Assembly (NCBI GenBank): GCA_012965445.1
Contig: DTSJ01000468.1
Coordinates: 1 to 6,593 of the forward strand
Source: Candidatus Hydrogenedentota bacterium
GTDB taxonomy: Bacteria > Hydrogenedentota > Hydrogenedentia > Hydrogenedentiales > GCA-2746185
Length of the DNA stretch: 6,593 nt
Direction: 5' to 3'
The notes under the pieces were generated by a model. It saw nothing but the letters and a program-made list of their open reading frames with translations, made no database searches and was not told the origin of the DNA. The position numbers and the translations under genes are program-made. This document shows, in pieces, positions 1 through 4,952 of the stretch; the first letter of the stretch is position 1, and every line of letters starts with the position of its first letter.

Positions 1-789
1 CCACATCTGCCTTATGGTCCTGTCCCGGATGAGGACATGGAGCATTATCTGAATGTTGATCCTGCGATTCCTTCGTTTCCGGGTATCGACCGTGCGAAGG
101 TAAAGAAATCTACTTTGGAATACTACGCGAGTATCAGTTCGGTTGATAGAAATATTGGTCGACTGCTGGACTATCTGAAGGAGTCGGGACTTGAGAAGAA
201 CACGATTGTTTTGTTCACTTCTGACCACGGATACAATGAAGGACGTCACGGGGTGAATACGAAGGGAAACGGACACTGGATGGCGGGGGGAGTGTGGGGG
301 CCGAAGCGTCCGAATATGTGGGACACTTCGATATCGATTCCGATGGCGATACGGTGGCCGGGAGTGGTGAAGCCGGGGACGAGGGTGGATACGATGGTGT
401 CGAATCTGGATATGTTCCGGACGGTGCTGGGGATGACGGGTGTGGAGATGCCTGATGGGGCGAGGGTGTATGGGATGGACTTCTCGCCGGCTTTGCGGGG
501 GGAAGCATTTGAGAAGGACCGGGTACTGTTTGGTCAGTATGATCTGCATAACAACGGGCTTGCTTACATGCGAATGATTCGGACGTCGAAGTACAAGTAT
601 GTTCGGTTCTTCCATGCGAAGAATATCGATGAGTTGTACGACCTGGAAGCCGATCCGGATGAGCAAAACAATTTGTTCAGGAGAATTATGCGTGAGGGTG
701 ATCCTGAGGGCGTTCTTGGGAGGTTGAAAGGGATGCTTGAGGAGAATATGCGGGCTATTGATGATCCGTTGTTGACGGATTCGTATTGA
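1..789 (+). CDS. Sulfatase (alkaline phosphatase superfamily), C-terminal part, 5' end outside window
   Basis: The frame is open from base 1 and ends at TGA 787-789, giving 262 visible residues. The first codons read PHLPY, the H-x-P-Y motif that sits mid-domain in sulfatases. A metal-site TSDHG motif follows at visible residues 73-77 (Asp75, His76), then the G-R-H-G and NTKGNG segment, and then S-I-P-M-A-I-R-W-P-G, the usual strand after the active site. The C-terminal subdomain has the family's K-Y-K-Y-V-R and E-L-Y-D-L-E-A-D-P-D-E-Q-N-N-L signatures. Family members hydrolyse sulfate esters, often on polysaccharides, in the periplasm or outside the cell. The formylglycine (C-x-P-S-R) motif and any signal peptide lie upstream of the window, so catalytic competence and export cannot be judged. 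The next gene starts 51 bp downstream on the same strand and might be co-transcribed. The family is certain; the substrate is unknown. Confidence 0.93.
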   Translation, partial: PHLPYGPVPDEDMEHYLNVDPAIPSFPGIDRAKVKKSTLEYYASISSVDRNIGRLLDYLKESGLEKNTIVLFTSDHGYNEGRHGVNTKGNGHWMAGGVWGPKRPNMWDTSISIPMAIRWPGVVKPGTRVDTMVSNLDMFRTVLGMTGVEMPDGARVYGMDFSPALRGEAFEKDRVLFGQYDLHNNGLAYMRMIRTSKYKYVRFFHAKNIDELYDLEADPDEQNNLFRRIMREGDPEGVLGRLKGMLEENMRAIDDPLLTDSY

Positions 790-840
790 GCCCGGGGGCA
801 ATCTTGAAAAGGTCTGCCGCAAACCTTCAGAATCCTTTTT

Positions 841-2191
841 ATGCGTGAGGTTCTTCAACATCCGAATGTGCGTCGATGTCTTCCGTATCTTGCGCTTTTT
901 CTTGTCGCGTATGTGACGCATTTCATGAGCGGAGTAATTGCTTCTGGGGATTCACGGTGGTCGGTTCCGGGTGCTTACAGCCTTGTTTATGACGGTGATT
1001 TGACGCTGGACGAATTCCCCGAGATGCTGGAGGAGCATGAGTACTACTGGGCGGATCGTATTGGCAGTCATTGGTATACCCGCTTTCCGATTGGGATGAG
1101 TTTATTGTCGGCGCCTCTTGTATTTGCGCTGGATGTCTCGTCGGTTGTCCTGTTTTGGGTTTGGCCGGGGCTTGAGGAGCGGATCATTGATGCGAGTGTG
1201 AAACCGCTTGAGGAAGTGACTGTATTGACGATGTACTGGCGTATTGAGTTGGTGATCGCGTGTTTTTTTATGTCTGTTGCTGCGCTGCTGATGTTTCGCA
1301 TTGGTCGCGAATTCCTTTCTTCTCCGAAGGCGCTGATTTTGGTGTTTTGGTTTTTGTACTGCACACCGGTATGGTCGACGGGGAGTCGATCACTGGGGCA
1401 GCATTGCGGATCGATTTTGATGCTGACGCTCGCGCTGATTTTTGTTTTGGCGGCCAGGAAGAACGCGCGGTGGATTCAGTTTGCTGCGCTTCCCCTGGCT
1501 TTTTCGTTTGTGATTCGACCGACGAATGCTCTTCCGATTATTGCGTTCACGATTTACGTTTTGATTGCACATCGAGATTACTTTGTTAAGTATCTGGGAT
1601 GGGCGGCGGTGATTGCGATTCCGTTTTCTGTCTACAACTGGAATGTGTACGACAGTTTGCTCGCACCGTATTATCTTCCGCAAGACCAGCTTGGCGAGGT
1701 GAGTCCGTATGAGACGAACTATTTGAACGGCATGACGGGGCTCCTGTTTAGTCCAGCGCGCGGGCTTTTCGTGTATTCGCCTTTGTTCGTTTTTTCTTTT
1801 GCGGGTGCAACGCTTGGGTATCGAAAAACCAGGGATCGTTTGTATGTGATTCTTCCGGTTCTCTGCATTTTTCATTGGCTCCTGTTGTCTTCGTTCGGTG
1901 ACTGGTGGGGGGGGGCACTCTTATGGGCCGCGTTATTTTTCAGATCTGAGTCCGATTTTCGTTTATCTCCTCATTCCGATACTGCAACTCGAATTTCAGC
2001 CCTGGACGCGTCCGCGCGTTGCTCTGGTGTCCGCACTGGTTGTTGCGTCACTTGTGAGTTTCGCAATGCACTCCCAGGGGGCTACACAGCTTGCTTGCTG
2101 GGAGTGGAACCGGAGTCCCAGAGATGTGAACGTGGCCCAAGAACGTCTCTGGGACTGGGAAGATGCGCAGTTTCTCCGGGGGCTCCGGTAG
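841..2191 (+). CDS. Multi-pass GT-C-like membrane protein, frameshifted in a poly-G run
   Basis: The 841 frame encodes a very hydrophobic protein through residue 358 (S-F-G-D-W-W-G-G) and then becomes a Cys/Arg/Ser-rich non-membrane tail that runs to 2229. Dropping one G from the run at 1907-1915 restores G-D-W-W-G-G-H-S-Y-G-P-R-Y-F-S-D, a characteristic motif of large bacterial membrane proteins resembling GT-C glycosyltransferases. The restored frame adds two more helices (near IFVYLLIPILQ and VALVSALVVASLVSF) and stops at TAG 2189-2191, giving 449 residues. Other family-like features are GDLTLDEFP (52-60), RFPIGMSLLSAPL (81-93), SRSLGQH (182-188), RPTN (226-229) and FSPARGLFVYSP (304-315). 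About ten to twelve helices are expected. The likely role is sugar transfer from a polyprenyl carrier, or a related envelope function; this is inference from fold-like features. No clear Shine-Dalgarno precedes the ATG, which follows a T5 run directly. The gene is a pseudogene, a phase-variable gene or a sequencing error. Confidence 0.75.
1907..1915 (+). repeat. Nine-G homopolymer at the frameshift point
   Basis: Nine consecutive G follow T1906 inside the membrane-protein gene. Eight G would keep the frame W-G-G-H-S-Y-G-P-R-Y; nine move translation into a non-membrane tail. A poly-G run of this length is a typical slippage site for polymerases and for some sequencers. Confidence 0.9.
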
Positions 2192-2297
2192 GGGAATCCC
2201 CCGCGTGTTTGCGCGACAACCCTCTATAATTATAGGTCGCGTGTCGCGTTGATTGGGCGGAAGAGGGTGAAAGTGGGGTTGTGGTAAACGAGAGGTA

Positions 2298-2331
2298 TAC
2301 ATATGTAAGTATTTAATTTATAGGTACTTAC
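2298..2331. repeat. Palindromes in the region upstream of the MerC-family gene
   Basis: TACATATGTA (2298-2307) is a perfect 10-bp palindrome. It overlaps a perfect 7-bp inverted repeat, GTAAGTA (2305-2311) and TACTTAC (2325-2331), separated by 13 AT-rich bases. A further palindrome, TATAATTATA, lies at 2225-2234. No gene is visible in 2192-2472. These may be protein-binding sites, but no regulator can be named. Confidence 0.4.
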
Positions 2332-2334
2332 GAA

Positions 2335-2390
2335 AGTCAACTCTTGACAAAATGGGATTGGAATGGGGGCGGATTTTGTCAGGGTTGACT
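2335..2390. promoter_or_regulatory. Paired GTCA(A)/(T)TGAC dyads forming one long inverted repeat at the -35
   Basis: The left arm AGTCAACTCTTGACAAAAT (2335-2353) and the right arm ATTTTGTCAGGGTTGACT (2373-2390) are complementary apart from one mismatch and one extra base. Each arm is itself a dyad: GTCAA-ctc-TTGAC (2336-2348) and GTCA-gggt-TGAC (2378-2389). Their centres lie about 41-42 bp apart, close to four helical turns. The right dyad overlaps the -35 hexamer TTGACT (2385-2390). This fits a pair of operator sites for an unidentified regulator. It is not an intrinsic terminator because no T-run follows. Confidence 0.5.
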
Positions 2391-2413
2391 TCTTGCTGGG
2401 CGGACTATATAAT
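2385..2413 (+). promoter_or_regulatory. Sigma-70-type promoter of the MerC-family gene
   Basis: TTGACT (2385-2390) and TATAAT (2408-2413) are separated by 17 bp, which is near-consensus. Transcription should start around 2419-2421, leaving a leader of roughly 50 nt before the ATG at 2473. Operator-like dyads overlap both the -35 and the start region, so a strong promoter under repression is likely. Confidence 0.8.
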
Positions 2414-2434
2414 GATATTGAATTATCAGTATCA
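2413..2434. promoter_or_regulatory. Fur-box-like operator over the transcription start
   Basis: The segment begins TGATA (2413-2417) and ends TATCA (2430-2434); 16 of 22 positions are dyad-symmetric. Read on the minus strand from 2433 to 2422 it gives GATACTGATAAT, matching 11 of 12 bases of the first two hexamers of the classical Fur box (GATAATGATAAT). It touches the last base of the -10 and covers the expected start, a typical repressor position. A Fur-family gene lies at 3037-3417. Assigning that protein to this site is inference; a Zur or PerR-type specificity is equally possible. Confidence 0.5.
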
Positions 2435-2472
2435 TATATGAGAATGTCTATCAATTAGGAAATGACGCGGTT

Positions 2473-2892
2473 ATGAGTGTTGACGAAACAGACAAATGGG
2501 GGAAGCGACTGGACGGGATGGGGATGTCCGCGTCGTTTTTCTGCGCGATCCATTGTGCGCTGATCCCGATCGTGGCTGGGGTGCTGCCACTGGTTGGTCT
2601 GTCGTTTCTGGGCAACCATGCTATCGAGGACACGGTGATGGTGAGCGCGTTTATCATCGCGAGTTTGTCGCTGGTGCCGAGTTATTTCAGGGTGCATCAA
2701 AAGATGCTTGCGCTGGTTTTGTTTGCGGTGGGTTTTGCGTTGATTATTCTGGGTCACGCGATTACTCAGGAATGGATGGCGGTGCCGATGGCTGTGTCTG
2801 GGGGACTCGGCGTTGCGATCGCGCATTGGATTAATCATCGTGAGTGCAAGAAATGTCCGAGATGTCAAGACGACTGCGGTCACGCCCACTAA
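2473..2892 (+). CDS. MerC-family integral membrane protein
   Basis: A 139-residue protein with four predicted helices (about 17-44, 54-72, 78-96 and 101-119). Helix 1 contains the MerC signature S-x-x-x-x-C-x-x-H-C (Cys24, His27, Cys28). After helix 4 the tail is metal-ligand-rich: His118, His122, Cys125, Cys128, Cys131, Cys135, His137 and His139. MerC of mer operons imports Hg(II) across the inner membrane. No MerR, MerA, MerP or MerT is present here, so a mercury role is doubtful, and an essential metal such as zinc or iron fits the Fur-like operator upstream (inference). An AGGA lies 12 bp before the ATG, which is rather distant. A four-codon frame (ATG 2462, TGA 2474-2476) overlaps the start as ATGA. 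The gene has its own promoter at 2385-2413 and converges on the Fur-family gene. The family call is firm; the substrate is unknown. Confidence 0.88.
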   Translation: MSVDETDKWGKRLDGMGMSASFFCAIHCALIPIVAGVLPLVGLSFLGNHAIEDTVMVSAFIIASLSLVPSYFRVHQKMLALVLFAVGFALIILGHAITQEWMAVPMAVSGGLGVAIAHWINHRECKKCPRCQDDCGHAH

Positions 2893-2916
2893 CTTTCTTT
2901 TGATAAAGAAAGTTAG
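2889..2916 (+). terminator. 12-bp perfect hairpin overlapping the MerC-gene stop codon
   Basis: CTAACTTTCTTT (2889-2900) pairs perfectly with AAAGAAAGTTAG (2905-2916) around a TGAT loop. The TAA stop (2890-2892) is inside the left arm. The stem is AT-rich and no T-run follows, so it is not a textbook intrinsic terminator. It may mark the 3' end of the transcript or protect it from exonucleases. Confidence 0.45.
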
Positions 2917-2929
2917 ACAAAGAAAACCG

Positions 2930-2949
2930 GGAAATACTAAAGTATTTCC
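2930..2949 (-). terminator. Hairpin between convergent genes, possible terminator of the Fur-family gene
   Basis: GGAAATACT (2930-2938) is the perfect inverse complement of AGTATTTCC (2941-2949), with two bases between. On the minus strand the stem is followed by CGGTTTTCTTTG, a partly T-rich stretch, so it could end transcription coming from the Fur-family gene. On the plus strand it is followed by AATTTAGGGGG, which is less suitable. Confidence 0.45.
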
Positions 2950-2978
2950 AATTTAGGGGGACTTGGGTAAATTCATGA

Positions 2979-2993
2979 AGATACGAAGTATCT
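2979..2993. repeat. Short perfect hairpin AGATAC-GAA-GTATCT
   Basis: A perfect 6-bp stem with a three-base loop lies between the two convergent genes. No T-run follows on either strand. It is the third of four hairpins in the 2889-3034 spacer; its role is unknown. Confidence 0.5.
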
Positions 2994-2998
2994 GTTAG

Positions 2999-3034
2999 CC
3001 TTTCTTTTCTTTCTTCTCAGAAAGAAAAGAAGGG
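2999..3034 (-). terminator. 16-bp pyrimidine/purine hairpin just after the Fur-family stop codon
   Basis: Twenty pyrimidines (2999-3018) are followed by eighteen purines (3019-3036). They fold into a 16-bp stem (2999-3014 with 3019-3034, one G-T wobble) around a TCTC loop. It begins 2 bp beyond the stop codon of the Fur-family gene, so it sits at the 3' end of that transcript. No T-run follows. Bases 3000-3013 also form a perfect mirror repeat. Confidence 0.5.
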
Positions 3035-3036
3035 GG

Positions 3037-3417
3037 TTAGTTCTGGGGGCAGTCGGCGCATCTGCCGTAGAGGATTACTTCGTGGGTGTCGAGGGTGAAG
3101 CCTTTGGGGGTGAATGCGGAGAAGTCCGAGGGACAGCCTTCTACGTCGAAGACTTTTTTGCATTTGCGACAGTAGAAGTGGTGGTGGTGATGGAGTCCTG
3201 ACACTTCGTAGCGGGAGGGTTCTGCGGGGATTTCAACGGGAACGAGAAATCCGTCTTCGACGAGTTTGTTGATCGCGCGATAGACGGTGGCGGTACCGAT
3301 ATTCTTGGATTTGGTACGAGCGAGTTTGGCGACTTCGCTGGCGGAGAGAGGGCGTCTGGCTTTTTCGAGTACTTCTTTGATGAGTGCGCGCTGTTTCGTG
3401 TTTCGCGTTGTAGCCAC
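3037..3417 (-). CDS. Fur-family metal-dependent transcriptional regulator
   Basis: A 126-residue protein of usual family length. The N-terminal winged helix (about 5-65) includes the recognition helix GTATVYRAINKLVEDGFL (41-58). The hinge S-R-Y-E-V (68-72) leads to H-H-H-H-H (76-80) and the structural-zinc motif Cys83-x-x-Cys86. The second pair, Cys120-x-x-Cys123, lies near the C-terminus, with His112 in a metal-binding position. Such proteins dimerise and, when metal-loaded, bind AT-rich dyads to repress uptake genes. Fur, Zur and PerR cannot be separated from this sequence alone. The start is GTG at 3415-3417, supported by GGAG (3424-3427) six bases upstream. The gene converges on the MerC-family gene, whose promoter carries a Fur-box-like dyad, suggesting a direct regulatory link (inference). 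The extra Cys95 is not part of the usual zinc site. Confidence 0.93.
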   Translation of the reverse strand: MATTRNTKQRALIKEVLEKARRPLSASEVAKLARTKSKNIGTATVYRAINKLVEDGFLVPVEIPAEPSRYEVSGLHHHHHFYCRKCKKVFDVEGCPSDFSAFTPKGFTLDTHEVILYGRCADCPQN

Positions 3418-3462
3418 GTTGGGCTCCGTGTGTTTCGGTAAGGCCAGTGGATGATTTTGGAG

Positions 3463-3492
3463 ATCATACTATATGGGCGTTGGTGTCTCCAA
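3463..3492 (-). promoter_or_regulatory. Weak candidate promoter of the Fur-family gene
   Basis: On the minus strand TTGGAG (3492-3487) and TATGAT (3468-3463) are 18 bp apart, about 46 bp upstream of the GTG start. The -35 is poor. A perfect 7-bp inverted repeat, TTGGAGA (3457-3463) and TCTCCAA (3486-3492), brackets this element and could be a binding site. The rest of 3418-3652 shows no gene. Confidence 0.3.
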
Positions 3493-3588
3493 CATGGCGG
3501 CGGGGTGATCTGCGGGAGTTTTGTCAACAGATTGAATTTACAGACGGTCAGCGGTATGCTCGAATAATGCGATCATATAGCTTGGTTG

Positions 3589-3619
3589 CAGGGTCATGCA
3601 CCGATAGTGCGCAGCCCTG
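3589..3619. repeat. Two-tier stem-loop upstream of the sensor remnant
   Basis: CAGGG (3589-3593) pairs with CCCTG (3615-3619), and inside it GCAC (3598-3601) pairs with GTGC (3607-3610) around a CGATA loop. Two four-base internal loops (TCAT and GCAG) face each other. It lies about 35 bp before the sensor remnant and may be a leader structure or a binding site. It matches no riboswitch that I recognise. Confidence 0.35.
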
Positions 3620-3652
3620 GAATTAGTGCGTAGGTAGGTACGGCTTACTAAA

Positions 3653-4285
3653 TTGGAATCATTTGACGTTATGAATTCTGAGGCACCCGACAGAATTTCG
3701 TTTGAACCTAACAAGGTGCAGCGTCAGATCATGTTGTTGACGATTGTTTCCGTAGTTTTTCTCACTGGTTCTCGAATACTTAGCGATTTTCAGATTTTAT
3801 CTCCCGTTTTTTCGTCCAGTCTTACGATTCTTTGAGGAACCTCTGTAATTGTCTTCAATGTGCACAGGGCGCCCAAGTTGCCGAGCATTGCCTACCTGAG
3901 TGCGATTGGCCTGTTGCTCGTCTCAGAACTGCTCGCCTTTCTACAGGGTTTTATGCAGGACACCAGCGGAACGATGTTTCTTACGATGGACGTTGTACAA
4001 CGATATTCGTTCATAGTCAGTTTCCTGGGAATCATCTGCGGCCTGAATCTGTTTCTTTTCGAATTGTCTTCGGCAAGTTCTTCTCTCGGGGAAAGCCAAA
4101 AACGTCTCCAGGAGATCCAAAAGCTTACCCGGATTGCCAGCTTCGCTTCTGATGCTACAGGAAAAATTTTCTGGTGGTCGGATAATCTCGGTCTCATGTT
4201 CGGCATAGATGTGTACCGTCAAGCAAAGTGGCACATTCTAGGTAGTTTTGTTAAGTCACGGTATTCCGTATTGTCAGGGGGCTAG
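3653..4285 (+). pseudogene. Remnant of a membrane-bound PAS-domain sensor protein (kinase or cyclase N-terminus)
   Basis: One frame runs from TTG 3653 (or ATG 3671) to TAG 4283-4285, broken only by TGA 3833-3835. Hydrophobic segments lie at codons 26-43, 50-70, 78-98 and 119-138, with the TGA inside the second. A charged helical linker (about 142-160) leads into RIASFASDATGKIFW followed by W-S-D-N-L-G-L-M-F-G-I-D (to codon 186). This strongly resembles the start of PAS domains of the R-I-G-x-W...W-S-D-x-x-x-x-I-F-G type. Resemblance stops at base 4210; the remaining 24 codons look unrelated, and no histidine-kinase, ATPase or GGDEF region follows. The protein was probably an inner-membrane sensor passing a signal to a kinase or diguanylate cyclase. 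It is now nonfunctional by nonsense mutation and truncation. No good Shine-Dalgarno is visible. A weak promoter, TTGAAT (3532-3537) and TATGCT (3555-3560) with 17 bp spacing, may remain. Confidence 0.65.
4211..4250. other. Possible mobile-element end at the break point of the sensor remnant
   Basis: PAS-like coding sequence ends at 4210 and is followed by GTGTACCGTCAAGCAAAGTG and GCACATTCTAGGTAG. The TGTACC... start and the AAAGTGGCACATT core recall ends of some IS21-family elements, but this is from memory only. No transposase gene and no matching opposite end are visible in the window. The remaining 4251-4425 is non-coding and contains a perfect palindrome, GGGGCTAGCCCC (4278-4289). Confidence 0.2.
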
Positions 4286-4425
4286 CCCCGTGGAAGAATT
4301 CGGTCTGCATTGGGCAGGGTATACTGGTGTTCATGGGCAAACAAGGGGGATGAGTACGATAAGGATGCTGGCCTGAACGGTGGATTGTATCACCCATGAA
4401 AACAGCGGTTCGAAATGTTCCACGA

Positions 4426-4800
4426 CTATTTCTTTCCTTTCTCGTCGATGATCTGTTTGAGTTTTTCGATTTCGGCTTCGCTAAGGACTTGAGCATCGAG
4501 AAAGTTTGCGAGCATGGATTCGAATGCCCCGTCGTAAATACGCTGGAGAAACGACAGGGCTTCCGCTACGGCGCAGTCCTTCTCTTCAACGATTGGCGAG
4601 TAGTAATACACGCGTCCGACTTGCTCGAATGCGAGGGCGTCCTTTGCAACGAGACGGTTGAAGAGGGTCCGGATGGTCTTAGGTGTCCACGACGTGGTCT
4701 CGGACAGGGTCTTGACGACTTCTGCGGACGTCTGGGGAGATTTGCGCCATAACAGCTTCATAACTTCCCATTCGGAGGGGGTGATATTGGGTGTAGACAT
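4426..4800 (-). CDS. BlaI/MecI-family (penicillinase repressor) transcriptional regulator
   Basis: A 124-residue protein matching the family in length. It opens with ITPSEWEVMKLLWR (6-19), followed by T-S-A-E-V-V (24-29), the recognition helix TPKTIRTLFNRLVAKDAL (39-56) and the wing V-G-R-V-Y-Y-Y-S-P (61-69). The C-terminal dimerisation helices follow. The Asn99-Phe100 pair matches the Asn101-Phe102 bond cleaved to inactivate staphylococcal BlaI and MecI, so proteolytic induction is plausible. ATG 4798-4800 is preferred over an ATG 54 bp upstream: AAGGAG (4809-4814) sits 8 bp before it, while the longer form would translate the operator and promoter. BlaI proteins repress beta-lactamase or other operons and usually neighbour a BlaR1-type metalloprotease sensor. 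None is present here; the upstream neighbour on the same strand is a sulfatase. The promoter carries two tandem dyads, so autorepression is likely. Confidence 0.92.
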   Translation of the reverse strand: MSTPNITPSEWEVMKLLWRKSPQTSAEVVKTLSETTSWTPKTIRTLFNRLVAKDALAFEQVGRVYYYSPIVEEKDCAVAEALSFLQRIYDGAFESMLANFLDAQVLSEAEIEKLKQIIDEKGKK

Positions 4801-4812
4801 ATCGGAAGCTCC

Positions 4813-4854
4813 TTGGATTACTCGTGTAGTCCTAGGATTATACAGGTAATCCAA
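4813..4854. promoter_or_regulatory. Two tandem BlaI-type operators
   Basis: Two 18-bp imperfect dyads lie head to tail. One is GGATTAC-tcgt-GTAGTCC (4815-4832) and the other GGATTAT-acag-GTAATCC (4835-4852), each with 6 of 7 arm positions paired. They are separated by TA, so centres are 20 bp apart, about two helical turns on the same DNA face. The outermost arms also form a perfect 9-bp inverted repeat, TTGGATTAC (4813-4821) and GTAATCCAA (4846-4854). The minus-strand half-site GGACTACA fits the TACA/TGTA-type sites known for BlaI/MecI proteins. The second dyad covers the -10. Confidence 0.7.
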
Positions 4855-4862
4855 TATGTCAA
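4837..4862 (-). promoter_or_regulatory. Promoter of the BlaI-family gene
   Basis: On the minus strand, consensus hexamers TTGACA (4862-4857) and TATAAT (4842-4837) are present, but with a 14-bp spacer rather than 16-18. A run of six A on the minus strand (plus-strand T 4866-4871) lies three bases upstream of the -35 and could act as an UP-like element. The -10 lies inside the second operator dyad. Confidence 0.55.
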
Positions 4863-4879
4863 GTCTTTTTTCGAGTACG

Positions 4880-4922
4880 CCGAATCGTTCTGGTGGCGAT
4901 GAGTAGTTCGGGCGAGATTCGG
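4880..4922. repeat. 7-bp inverted repeat downstream of the sulfatase-like gene
   Basis: CCGAATC (4880-4886) and GATTCGG (4916-4922) are perfectly complementary across 29 bases. On the minus strand this lies 30 bp after the sulfatase-like stop codon and is followed by an A-run rather than a T-run. Terminator function is therefore doubtful. No other feature is seen in 4863-4952 apart from the A-run upstream of the BlaI-family promoter. Confidence 0.3.
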
Positions 4923-4952
4923 ACGCGATTTAGTCTGTTAGTTTCAGTCCGA

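Noticed and set aside
215..508. Minus-strand Pro/Ser-rich open frame within the first sulfatase
   Set aside because: It is low-complexity antisense translation of a conserved catalytic region.
1916..2229. C-terminal tail of the unshifted 841 frame
   Set aside because: It is Cys/Arg/Ser-rich with no membrane helices, while the alternative frame continues the membrane protein and its conserved motif. The tail is out-of-frame translation.
2225..2230. TATAAT as the -10 of another promoter
   Set aside because: No acceptable -35 lies 16-18 bp upstream, and the hexamer is part of the palindrome TATAATTATA. The 2385-2413 promoter is much better.
3833..3835. TGA read as an amino acid (alternative code or selenocysteine)
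   Set aside because: The first sulfatase ends at TGA 787-789 with a natural C-terminus, and no SECIS-like need or Cys-homologous redox site is apparent. The sensor is truncated anyway, so a nonsense mutation is simpler.
4801..4854. Upstream ATG giving an 18-residue extension of the BlaI-family protein
   Set aside because: The extension would be translated from the operator and promoter DNA, and the downstream ATG has a good AAGGAG at 8 bp spacing and the family-typical N-terminus.
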